From: Anaerolineales bacterium
GTDB taxonomy: Bacteria > Chloroflexota > Anaerolineae > Anaerolineales > Villigracilaceae
DNA length: 8,966 nucleotides
NCBI GenBank assembly: GCA_029933275.1
Contig: JAOZOM010000067.1
Location: 1 to 8,966, forward strand
Direction of reading: 5' to 3'
The translations under genes and the position numbers were made by a program. Numbering within the stretch: position 1 is the first letter of the stretch; each line of letters begins with the position of its first letter. Below the pieces are notes generated by a model. It was given only the letters and a program-made list of their open reading frames with translations, searched no databases and was not told where the DNA came from. Below are positions 1-5,915 of the stretch, piece by piece.

Positions 1-29
1 CCCCCGTTTTTGAAACGGGGGCTTTTTTT
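1..29 (+). terminator. Intrinsic terminator at window edge
   Basis: A perfect 9-bp stem, CCCCCGTTT (1-9) with AAACGGGGG (13-21), has a 3-base loop and is followed by C and seven T (23-29). This is a textbook rho-independent terminator for a plus-strand transcript that starts left of the window. It lies only 5 bases beyond the stop codon of the minus-strand sbcD gene, so the same hairpin may also end that transcript. Its minus-strand U-tract would lie outside the window and cannot be checked. Confidence 0.85.
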
Positions 30-34
30 ATAAA

Positions 35-1261
35 CTAAACTTCTCCCTCATTCATCACTTCTCTCGCCAAATTTTGCAATGCGTCTATTTCCTCCTCTTC
101 CGTATATCGCGTTTTCCAATACTGTTCGAGCAACTCTAGCGGAGCAAGACTCCCCACCGATTGATCTGCCCCAAGCCGAATACGCGCCTCGCTTTGCGGA
201 CGTTTAACGAGATGGAATTCAAAGGCATCTGCCGTGTATTTACGGAGAGCAGGCTCATCTATGAGCGTATCCCATTCACGGGGATATTCGATGACGAGGC
301 GCATAATCGCGTCTTTCAGCTTCTCTTGTGCAGGAAGTTTGGATTTGAGAAAATCGGTAATCCCAGACTCTGATTCTAATTTGGCATAAATATCAATAAA
401 AGGGCGGATATCGGTCAGCTCACGCCACTTGACCTTTGTCTTGCCACGCGTTACCTCAGCTGTGACGAAGAATTTGGCATCTTTCGCTTCCCCAAAATCC
501 ACGCGCTCAATCGAGCCGGAATAAATCACGGGCGGATGCGCGTCCTCGTTCAAATCCTGCGCCTTGTGAATATGCCCCAATGCGACATAATCGAGTCGTT
601 TATCTTTGACCAACGATCCCGATAAAACCAAATCGTTGCCAAGCATCACCATCCGCTCCGCGCCGTATTTTGCCCCCTGCACGGAGGCGTGCGCGGTCAA
701 AATAACGGGAAGAGATTCATCTACCTTTTCAAAAGATTCTTCCACAAATTCAGTCAGTAGGTCTTCAAGTCTTTCATAGATTTTTTCAGATTCTTTCCCG
801 CTCATTTGCGAATATGCCATCATCCCCGAACGTGAGACCCAAGGGATAGCAATCACTTGGATGGGTAGACCAAGCTCTTCAGCGGTGAGGAGCTGAGGCT
901 TATCCAAAACGTGGATATGTGGAATCTGGAGAGTTTTGAATTCTTGTAAAGTGTGAGCGCGTCCTGTTGCGGGAGAAATATCATGGTTGCCGACCAAAAG
1001 AAGGGTTGGAATTTCAGCTTTTGAAAGGCGTTGAATCCGCCGCTCCCATTCGCGTTGATAGGTTGGGGCGGGAGAGCGATCTTTATAGGTATCTCCGGCG
1101 AAGATGACCAAATCGACTTTTTCGGCAATCGCGGTGTTTACGATGGTGTCGAGTGATTTAAGAAAGTCGAGGACGCGGATGGGAAGTCCCGTTTCAGGGT
1201 CGCGGCGACCGGAGATTGCCATATCTATATGGGCATCGGCAAAGTGGAGGATTTTTATCAT
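35..1261 (-). CDS. sbcD: Exonuclease SbcD-type subunit (Mre11-like metallophosphoesterase)
   Basis: The product (408 aa) is a calcineurin-like metallophosphoesterase of the SbcD/Mre11 family. With SbcC, this family forms an ATP-dependent nuclease that opens hairpins and processes blocked DNA ends in the cytoplasm. All metal-binding motifs are visible: D9-x-H11 (ADAHID), G56-D57 with D61 (AGDTYKD), G91NHD94, H191 (TAHAS), and G229-H-x-H232 (ALGHIH). The C-terminal third fits the SbcD capping region. I chose the ATG at 1261 because the family begins directly with the MxIxHxxDxH strand. An in-frame TTG at 1309 would add 16 unconserved residues. Neither start has a clear Shine-Dalgarno sequence. 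The lipoprotein gene lies 79 bases upstream on the same strand, so co-transcription is possible. No sbcC is in the window, and a hairpin follows the stop codon. The family call is firm; partnership with SbcC is inferred. Confidence 0.92.
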   Translation of the reverse strand: MIKILHFADAHIDMAISGRRDPETGLPIRVLDFLKSLDTIVNTAIAEKVDLVIFAGDTYKDRSPAPTYQREWERRIQRLSKAEIPTLLLVGNHDISPATGRAHTLQEFKTLQIPHIHVLDKPQLLTAEELGLPIQVIAIPWVSRSGMMAYSQMSGKESEKIYERLEDLLTEFVEESFEKVDESLPVILTAHASVQGAKYGAERMVMLGNDLVLSGSLVKDKRLDYVALGHIHKAQDLNEDAHPPVIYSGSIERVDFGEAKDAKFFVTAEVTRGKTKVKWRELTDIRPFIDIYAKLESESGITDFLKSKLPAQEKLKDAIMRLVIEYPREWDTLIDEPALRKYTADAFEFHLVKRPQSEARIRLGADQSVGSLAPLELLEQYWKTRYTEEEEIDALQNLAREVMNEGEV

Positions 1262-1340
1262 AGTGGTGGTTAGTTGTTCAGCTAGTCGGTGTCTTTTTAA
1301 CGGAAGCAAGCCTAAATCACGCGCGGTGCGGTTCCATATC

Positions 1341-2333
1341 CTATTGTGCTGCTAAATAGTCATAACGGGCTTTTAGCGTATTATAAATATAATTTTGCCA
1401 CATTCGCGTTACGCGATCTTCTCCGTAAGAGTGAGTGCTATAGGTTTGGAGGATAACGCGCCCATCCACACAAGAAACGGCGGTTAGCTCACTATTTCGG
1501 GTATTTGGATATAAGCCCCAAAGTGGAACTGCGTTACTTCCGGATGAGAGTCTCATTTTGTCACCTAAATCTGTCCAGAGCCAGTAATTGGTTGGATTGG
1601 TGAGTGCGATGCCATCATTTGGCGTATGCAGAATAGGGCTAGAATCATCTATGGGGAAAATTAATTGATCTTCCATGACCTTGCCAAGCCAATCTTTTTG
1701 AAAGGATACGCCGCATTTGCTTGTAATTAAACTGAGCTTGCCGTTGATGATTCCATCCATATCCCATTCTTCGATGATGACGGCAGAACCGTTGTTGATG
1801 GCGGTGCTGAGATATTCGTAAAATTCACCTTGTACACCTTCGCGTAGTTCTTTGCCGGAGATGATTAAATCCCACCCTTTTCCGCCGGGGGTGCTAAGAA
1901 TTTCGCTTTTATATCTCCCTAGCGCATCGGCAACATCCGTGTAGCGCAAGCCCAATCCATTTAAGGCTTGGTTGATATATCGCCGCCGATCTGTGGAGCC
2001 AGCCATATCTTCATAGAGCAAGATATTCGCCGATTTTATCCAAGTTTCAAAATCTTCGCTCATCGCAGGGGTGGATGAGGGCATTTGTTCAGCAGGCGGG
2101 AGCAATGTTGTTCGCGGGGCAGGAGCTAAGGTTGGCGTGGCGGCTGGTGCGGATTGATTATCCAGCGCGGCTTGGGTGAGCTGTAAAACCATTTGTGTTG
2201 CTTCCAACTCTAAAACAGCTTTTGTCGCGTCAAAAGCCGGTTCAGCCGATGTGGGTGTCCCTATATTGCAGGCAAAAACGAAAATCATCCCGAAGAGCAA
2301 AATAAAGACCTTTTTCTTTAGATGTACAGACAT
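1341..2333 (-). CDS. Putative lipoprotein of unknown function
   Basis: The product (330 aa) is not one I recognise by function. It begins with a lipoprotein signal: basic residues K6-K8, a hydrophobic stretch at about 9-21 and a lipobox VFAC with the lipidated Cys at 22, so it is probably anchored on the outer face of the membrane. Residues about 62-92 form a low-complexity Ala/Pro/Thr linker. The folded part, from about 95, alternates strand and helix (ILLYED, RRYINQAL, WDLIISG, AVIIEEWDMD). This resembles class I glutamine-amidotransferase-like or ThuA-like Rossmann folds, but I see no catalytic Cys-His-Glu signature. Two cysteines remain in the mature domain (207, 288) and could pair. The start is supported by AAGGAGAG about 6 bases before the ATG. 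A possible -10 (TACAAT, minus strand, 2373-2378) lies upstream, but no good -35 was found. The terminator at 2383-2408 separates it from ychF. Confidence 0.8.
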   Translation of the reverse strand: MSVHLKKKVFILLFGMIFVFACNIGTPTSAEPAFDATKAVLELEATQMVLQLTQAALDNQSAPAATPTLAPAPRTTLLPPAEQMPSSTPAMSEDFETWIKSANILLYEDMAGSTDRRRYINQALNGLGLRYTDVADALGRYKSEILSTPGGKGWDLIISGKELREGVQGEFYEYLSTAINNGSAVIIEEWDMDGIINGKLSLITSKCGVSFQKDWLGKVMEDQLIFPIDDSSPILHTPNDGIALTNPTNYWLWTDLGDKMRLSSGSNAVPLWGLYPNTRNSELTAVSCVDGRVILQTYSTHSYGEDRVTRMWQNYIYNTLKARYDYLAAQ

Positions 2334-2382
2334 GGCTCTCTCCTTAATATGAAAAGTGAATCATCTGCCGTCATTGTACAAC

Positions 2383-2408
2383 AAAAAAGCCCCTGAAAAG
2401 GGGCTTTT
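2383..2408 (-). terminator. Intrinsic terminator of ychF
   Basis: A 10-bp perfect stem pairs 2385-2394 with 2399-2408 and has a GAAA tetraloop in the plus-strand reading. Read on the minus strand, the stem CCCC core is followed by a T-run formed by the A-tract at 2383-2388. It starts two bases after the ychF stop codon, so it ends ychF and insulates the lipoprotein gene. The flanking A and T tracts make it look bidirectional, but no plus-strand gene enters it. Confidence 0.88.
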
Positions 2409-2410
2409 CT

Positions 2411-3472
2411 CTAAACGTTAAACCGAATATGCATAATTTCACCATCCTGCACGAGATATTTTTTCCCTTCTAAACGCAGTCTGCCTTTATTGCGCGCCTC
2501 GCTCATTCCACCTAGTGTGGTTAGGTCTTCGTAAGAGACCACCTCAGCGCGAATAAATCCCTTCTCCAAATCGGAGTGGATTGCGCCCGCTGCTTCTTGA
2601 GCATTTGCCCCGCGTTTCACCGTCCACGCGCGCACCTCATCTTCGCCAACGGTAAAGAAAGATTGCAATGCCAGTAAATCGTAAGAAAGGCGGATCATCT
2701 TGTTCAGCCCCGGCTCCTCGATGCCATATTCTTCCATGAACATCTCAGCATCTTCGGCGGGGAGTTGGGAGATTTCCATCTCCAGCTTACCCATTAAATC
2801 CACAACGGGGATGGGATGCTCGGTCTCGACCGTGGGTTTGGCTTGCCCTTCGCCGAGATTCAGCAGAATCATCATCGGCTTGCGCGTTAGCAACCCAAAA
2901 CCGGATAAATCGCTTTTTTCTAAATCTGTAAACTCAGTACCGCGAAGCGGCTTATCTTCGGAGAGAATAGCGAGGAGCTTCTCAAAAAGCTCGGTCTGCC
3001 GTGCGTTAACGACTTTATCCGTCCCACCGCGCTGACGTTCCTCGCCGAGTTTTTCCAACTTCCGCTCCACAGCGATGAGATCGTTTAGCAGCAATTCGCT
3101 ATTCATTGCCAAGATGTCCCTAGACGGATTCACGCCTCCGGACGCGTGCGGGACGCTATCGTCCTCGAAACAGCGCACAACGTGGATTAATCCATCCATC
3201 TGTGCGATTTGGTTGAGCAACTGCCCAGAGATGCTTCCTTGTCCGCTGCCTTCTAAACCGGCAATATCGGCGTAGGTGACTTTGGCGTAAATCGTCTTTT
3301 TGGGTTTATACATTACCGAAAGCGTATCAACGCGCGGATCGGGAACATCGACAACGGCGGTGTGAACTTCCATTCTTCCCGCACTAGCGTTGGTGGGTTG
3401 GTCGTGACCGGTGAGCGCGTTGAAGATGGTGGTTTTTCCTGTTTGGGGGAGTCCGATAATACCTAGTTTCAT
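2411..3472 (-). CDS. ychF: Redox/ribosome-associated ATPase YchF (Obg family, OLA1-like)
   Basis: The product (353 aa; E. coli YchF is 363) is the universally conserved Obg-family P-loop ATPase YchF. It binds ribosomes and has been linked to stress and translation control. Walker A is GLPQTGKT (7-14), and the G3 DxxG motif is D69-IAG72. The base-recognition motif is NLGE (205-208), i.e. NxxE instead of the GTPase NKxD, which in this family goes with ATP preference. His109 in HASGGVNP matches the histidine reported as important for ATP hydrolysis in E. coli YchF (H114). A coiled region at about 125-150 and a C-terminal TGS domain from about 270 end in the family-typical FNV tail. The ATG at 3472 is preceded by AAGGAT with 5-6 base spacing. 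The gene is monocistronic by appearance: its terminator follows directly, and a divergent tRNA promoter lies upstream. Confidence 0.96.
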   Translation of the reverse strand: MKLGIIGLPQTGKTTIFNALTGHDQPTNASAGRMEVHTAVVDVPDPRVDTLSVMYKPKKTIYAKVTYADIAGLEGSGQGSISGQLLNQIAQMDGLIHVVRCFEDDSVPHASGGVNPSRDILAMNSELLLNDLIAVERKLEKLGEERQRGGTDKVVNARQTELFEKLLAILSEDKPLRGTEFTDLEKSDLSGFGLLTRKPMMILLNLGEGQAKPTVETEHPIPVVDLMGKLEMEISQLPAEDAEMFMEEYGIEEPGLNKMIRLSYDLLALQSFFTVGEDEVRAWTVKRGANAQEAAGAIHSDLEKGFIRAEVVSYEDLTTLGGMSEARNKGRLRLEGKKYLVQDGEIMHIRFNV

Positions 3473-3485
3473 TTTTTATCCTTAA

Positions 3486-3540
3486 AGATTTCAGATTTTA
3501 GCATTTTCTAAAATCCGAGGGCTAGGGTCTGAAGTCTGAA
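3486..3540. repeat. Degenerate heptamer repeats with nested inverted repeat
   Basis: Two heptamer pairs flank a palindrome. AGATTTC/AGATTTT lie in tandem at 3486-3499, and GTCTGAA is repeated exactly at 3527-3533 and 3534-3540. Between them GATTTTAG (3494-3501) and CTAAAATC (3508-3515) form an 8-bp perfect inverted repeat with a 6-base loop. TTCAGA (3490-3495) can also pair with either TCTGAA. This looks like a decayed member of the intergenic heptamer-repeat type known from filamentous bacteria; that link is inference. The left arm overlaps the proposed ychF -10. Confidence 0.55.
3495..3503 (-). promoter_or_regulatory. Possible extended -10 for ychF
   Basis: Read on the minus strand, these bases are TGCTAAAAT, an extended -10 element (TGn plus a 5/6 match to TATAAT) about 23 bases before the ychF start codon. 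No recognisable -35 stands 16-18 bases further upstream. The region is AT-rich and repeat-derived, so chance is a real alternative. Confidence 0.3.
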
Positions 3541-3547
3541 TTCATCC

Positions 3548-3576
3548 TTGACCGCTTTACGTGGTGTGTGTATACT
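3548..3576 (+). promoter_or_regulatory. Sigma-70-type promoter of tRNA-Leu
   Basis: The -35 TTGACC (3548-3553) and -10 TATACT (3571-3576) each match the consensus at 5 of 6 bases and are exactly 17 bases apart. Transcription would start near 3583, giving a 5' leader of about 32 bases to be removed before the tRNA at 3615. Strength and placement fit a stable-RNA gene. Confidence 0.85.
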
Positions 3577-3614
3577 TTCCTTCGCTGTAGCCGAAACGCC
3601 TAATTTAGGCAAAT

Positions 3615-3697
3615 GCCGAAGTGGCGGAACTGGCAGACGCGTACGACTCAAACTCGTATTCCCTTAGGGAGTGAGGGTTCGATTCCCTCCTTCGGCA
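3615..3697 (+). tRNA. tRNA-Leu (anticodon CAA)
   Basis: The full cloverleaf can be folded by eye. The acceptor GCCGAAG (3615-3621) pairs with CTTCGGC (3690-3696), and A3697 is the discriminator. The D arm uses GCG/CGC with a GG-containing loop. The anticodon stem TACGA/TCGTA encloses loop CTCAAAC, so the anticodon at 3649-3651 is CAA, reading UUG codons. A long variable arm with a TCCC/GGGA stem marks it as class II, and the discriminator A fits leucine. The T arm is GAGGG-TTCGATT-CCCTC. The 3' CCA is not encoded (ACAG follows), so it must be added by tRNA nucleotidyltransferase. It has its own promoter and terminator, so it is a single-gene unit. Confidence 0.97.
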
Positions 3698-3708
3698 CAG
3701 CATTATAG

Positions 3709-3744
3709 CACGCTCTTTTCAGAGAAGAAAAGAGCGTGTTTTTT
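3709..3744 (+). terminator. Intrinsic terminator of tRNA-Leu
   Basis: A 12-bp perfect stem pairs CACGCTCTTTTC (3709-3720) with GAAAAGAGCGTG (3727-3738) around a 6-base loop. Six T follow at 3739-3744, then more T-rich sequence. It begins 12 bases after the tRNA and ends its transcript. The convergent response regulator stops at 3807. On the minus strand this hairpin is not followed by a U-tract, so it probably does not serve that gene. Confidence 0.92.
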
Positions 3745-3806
3745 ATTTTAAATTTGAGGGGTTTATGGGGAAAATTCGATAGTGCAGATGCGTTTCTCTA
3801 GATTTT

Positions 3807-4169
3807 TTACGCTTCTAATAACTCTTCTACAACTTTTACCAAATGGGCAACTTGCACTGGTTTTATGAGAACGCGTTCCCCTTCTCTTTCAAGTGAGTGA
3901 CCAACGACAATATCAGCTGTTGTGACCAAAATTTTCAGGTCGGCAAATTCCGGTTTTGCGCGTAACTTATTAATCGTCTCTGGTCCCCACGAAAAAGGGA
4001 CGTGCATATCGAGAATGAGCAAATCGGGTCTTCGTTCAACAATCATTGCACAGAGATCACGTCCGTCTCGGTTTAGAGTTGTTTCATAGCCAACGTGTTC
4101 TAAACTGAGGCTATAGATATTGCCAAGATTGGTATCGTCTTCAACGATGAGGATATATTTTGAAGTCAT
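3807..4169 (-). CDS. Single-domain response regulator (CheY-like receiver)
   Basis: The product (120 aa) is a stand-alone phosphoacceptor receiver domain with no output domain. The acidic pair D11-D12 (VEDD), phosphoacceptor D54 (LILDMHVP), switch residue T84 (VTTAD) and conserved K103 (LIKPV) are all present. It should therefore be phosphorylated by a histidine kinase and act through protein contacts, as CheY or Spo0F do. No kinase, chemotaxis or flagellar gene is in the window, so partner and pathway are unknown. The ATG at 4169 has AGAAGG about 4-5 bases upstream. A TATAAT box on the minus strand lies 35 bases before the start codon. The gene is divergent from glgC across a 162-base gap and convergent with the tRNA. 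No terminator with a U-tract was found after its stop. The fold is certain; the role is not. Confidence 0.93.
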   Translation of the reverse strand: MTSKYILIVEDDTNLGNIYSLSLEHVGYETTLNRDGRDLCAMIVERRPDLLILDMHVPFSWGPETINKLRAKPEFADLKILVTTADIVVGHSLEREGERVLIKPVQVAHLVKVVEELLEA

Positions 4170-4203
4170 ATTGCCTTCTTAATGGATGATATTCGAGAGA
4201 AAA

Positions 4204-4209
4204 ATTATA
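4204..4209 (-). promoter_or_regulatory. Possible -10 box of the response regulator
   Basis: On the minus strand these bases read TATAAT, a perfect -10, about 35 bases upstream of the start codon. That would give a leader of about 27 bases containing the AGAAGG site. A good -35 at 16-18 bases is not visible, so the call rests on the -10 and its position. I found no convincing promoter for glgC on the other strand of this same gap. Confidence 0.4.
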
Positions 4210-4331
4210 CTTCTGTATTATCCCTTTTTGTTCCCCCCAAATATCCTGTTTTCACCTAAAATAGGGTATATGAAAAACGCACACTATCTTATGCTCTGAC
4301 GATAGCCAAAGTTGCCATAAAGGAGAAAAAT

Positions 4332-5591
4332 ATGCCAGAATCAAACGATATTCTCGCCGTCATTATGGGAGGAGGACGTGGCTCACGTCTCTATCCGCTC
4401 ACCAAACTTCGCGCTAAACCAGCCGTCCCGATTGGGGGAAAATACCGTCTTATTGATACGACATTAAGCAACTGTATCAACTCAGGCATTTATAGAATCG
4501 CTGTGCTAACGCAGTTCAACACCGTCTCCTTACATCGCCATATCACGAGTACCTATAATTTCGACACCTTCCATACAGGATGGGTACAAATTCTTGCTGC
4601 CGAGCAAACTCTTGAAAGTTTAGATTGGTATCAAGGCACAGCAGATGCCGTCCGCAAACAATTGGGAGAGATACAAGTCACAAATACCGAGCATACCCTC
4701 ATCCTAGCTGGCGACCATCTTTATAGGATGGATTATCAAGAGATGGCAAATTTTCACATCGAGAACGATGCCGATGTGACCGTAGCCGTTCAACCTATTT
4801 TCAAAGAAGATGCCCCCCGCTTCGGCTTGCTCAAACGTGAAGAAGGCGGACGCATTTCTGATTTTGTAGAAAAGCCCAAAGACAAAGAAACCCAAGAAAA
4901 ATTTATTAGCCGTGATGATGAAGAACGTCCTTTTCTCGGCTCGATGGGAATCTACCTATTTAAAACCCAGGTTTTGATTGATCTTCTCAAAGGATATCCC
5001 GCTTACGACGACTTCGGCAGTGATGTAATTCCACATGCCATTAAATCGCATCATGTTTTTGGCTTTGATTTCGATGGTTATTGGCGCGATATTGGAACGA
5101 TACGTGCTTTTTACGATACAAACTTGGAGCTAACTCTTTCTAACGCACCTTTTAACTTCTACAGCAAAAAAAGCCCTATTTATACCCACGCGCGCTACCT
5201 GCCCGGCTCTACTGTAGAAGATAGCCATCTAAAAGATGTTTTACTCGCGGATGGTTGTCGCATCCGACAAGCGGATATTAGACATTCGGTGATTGGGTTG
5301 CGGAGTCGGATTGGCTCCGGAGTCCATATTAAAGATAGCATCATCATGGGGGCTGATTCTTATGTCATAAAAGGCACGAGCGGAATAAAAGTGGGCATTG
5401 GTGAAGACTGCGATATCGAAGGCGCGATTCTTGATAAAAATATCCGCTTGGGTAAAGGTGTCGTTATCAAGCCCTTCTCGCGCGGGACGGATATTGATGC
5501 TGAAAAGTATATCGTCCGAGATGGGATTGTGATTATCCCGAAGAATACCTACATCGCCGCGGGGACGCGGATTACGCCCGAGGATATTTAA
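4332..5591 (+). CDS. glgC: Glucose-1-phosphate adenylyltransferase (ADP-glucose pyrophosphorylase)
   Basis: The product (419 aa; E. coli GlgC is 431) makes ADP-glucose from glucose-1-phosphate and ATP, the committed step of bacterial glycogen synthesis in the cytoplasm. Visible motifs are the nucleotide loop GGGRGSRLYPLT (13-24), KPAVPIGGKYRLID (29-42), GTADAV (102-107) and AGDHLYRMDY (126-135), which contains the catalytic-base/metal Asp128. FVEKP (178-182) carries the glucose-1-phosphate Lys181, and WRDIG (251-255) carries metal ligand Asp253. A left-handed beta-helix fills about 290-410. The style of the N-terminal motifs is closer to cyanobacterial and plant enzymes than to E. coli, so the allosteric effector cannot be assumed to be fructose-1,6-bisphosphate. 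The start is set by AAGGAG six bases before the ATG. No glgA, glgB or glgP neighbour is present, so the pathway is split over the genome. No clear promoter or terminator was found. Confidence 0.95.
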   Translation: MPESNDILAVIMGGGRGSRLYPLTKLRAKPAVPIGGKYRLIDTTLSNCINSGIYRIAVLTQFNTVSLHRHITSTYNFDTFHTGWVQILAAEQTLESLDWYQGTADAVRKQLGEIQVTNTEHTLILAGDHLYRMDYQEMANFHIENDADVTVAVQPIFKEDAPRFGLLKREEGGRISDFVEKPKDKETQEKFISRDDEERPFLGSMGIYLFKTQVLIDLLKGYPAYDDFGSDVIPHAIKSHHVFGFDFDGYWRDIGTIRAFYDTNLELTLSNAPFNFYSKKSPIYTHARYLPGSTVEDSHLKDVLLADGCRIRQADIRHSVIGLRSRIGSGVHIKDSIIMGADSYVIKGTSGIKVGIGEDCDIEGAILDKNIRLGKGVVIKPFSRGTDIDAEKYIVRDGIVIIPKNTYIAAGTRITPEDI

Positions 5592-5682
5592 CGCGCGAGA
5601 GCAGATTTTCGCATCCTCCGCTTATTTAACGAGAGCAAGCCAAAAACAAATTCGCGGCACGGTTTTTCATCCACATAAAAAC

Positions 5683-5711
5683 TTGACGGTAACTTATGAA
5701 CCATGTACACT
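5683..5711 (+). promoter_or_regulatory. Promoter of the riboswitch-ATPase transcript
   Basis: The -35 TTGACG (5683-5688) and -10 TACACT (5706-5711) are separated by exactly 17 bases. Predicted initiation is near 5718, immediately before the first base of the aptamer's closing helix at 5719. This is strong positional support for both elements. Confidence 0.82.
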
Positions 5712-5718
5712 CTTTCTC

Positions 5719-5818
5719 GTTGGGGAGTAGCCGCCTGCACCCGCAGAAGGGATTGTCGTCAGCACAGAGTGAGAACTCTCGGCAACCCAACGCTTTTTTT
5801 AGCGAAGGCAAGACCAAC
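5719..5818 (+). promoter_or_regulatory. yybP-ykoY manganese riboswitch aptamer
   Basis: The segment carries the two invariant loops of the yybP-ykoY class: GGGGAGTAGCC (5722-5732) and GGCAAGACC (5807-5815). These loops meet to form the Mn2+ site in known structures. P1 is GTTGG (5719-5723) with CCAAC (5814-5818). A short P2 is CTGC/GCAG (5735-5738/5743-5746). P3 starts TTGTC/GGCAA (5753-5757/5781-5785), includes the conserved TCGTCA, and ends in AGAGT-GAGA-ACTCT (5766-5779). A fourth hairpin is CGCT/AGCG (5791-5794/5801-5804) with a T6 loop. In this family Mn2+ binding stabilises P1 and normally raises expression of Mn exporters, TerC proteins or P-type ATPases. Here it precedes a P-type ATPase gene, a known association. 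Class identification is confident; the ligand is inferred from the class. Confidence 0.93.
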
Positions 5819-5843
5819 ACGCGATACGCGTGTTGGTCTTTTT
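5810..5843 (+). terminator. Riboswitch expression platform: competing intrinsic terminator
   Basis: A 14-bp perfect stem pairs 5810-5823 with 5827-5840 around an ATA loop and ends in five T (5839-5843). Its 5' arm contains the 3' strand of aptamer helix P1 (CCAAC, 5814-5818) and part of the GCAAGACC metal-site loop, so the bound aptamer and the terminator cannot coexist. Predicted logic: low Mn2+ leads to termination, and high Mn2+ to read-through into the ATPase gene. Confidence 0.92.
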
Positions 5844-5861
5844 AATATCACGCTCTTTGCT

Positions 5862-5895
5862 CTCACCTCCGTATCATCTCGCTTGAATAGGTGAG
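5862..5895 (+). other. Inverted repeat just upstream of the ATPase ribosome binding site
   Basis: CTCACCT (5862-5868) and AGGTGAG (5889-5895) are perfect complements separated by 20 bases; G-U pairs could extend the stem by one to three pairs. It lies after the riboswitch terminator and ends 6 bases before the likely Shine-Dalgarno GAAAGG (5901-5906). It could be a protein operator, an mRNA stem affecting translation, or chance. Confidence 0.4.
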
Positions 5896-5915
5896 GGTAA
5901 GAAAGGTAAATACTT

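Noticed and set aside
1262..1309. 16-residue N-terminal extension of SbcD from an upstream start
   Set aside because: The upstream codon is TTG, the extra residues are basic and unconserved in style, and the family begins at the MIKILHFADAH strand encoded from the ATG at 1261.
853..1355. Plus- and minus-strand frames of 83-91 residues overlapping sbcD
   Set aside because: They are alternative-frame shadows of the metallophosphoesterase gene with no initiation signals or domains.
3702..3707. TATAAT on the minus strand beside the tRNA terminator
   Set aside because: It would drive transcription antisense to the tRNA, has no fitting -35 and no downstream gene in that direction before ychF; probably chance in AT-rich sequence.
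5592..5640. Weak GCGAGA/TTTCGC hairpin after glgC as a possible terminator
   Set aside because: The stem needs a G-U pair, is only about 6 bp and has no T-run after it.
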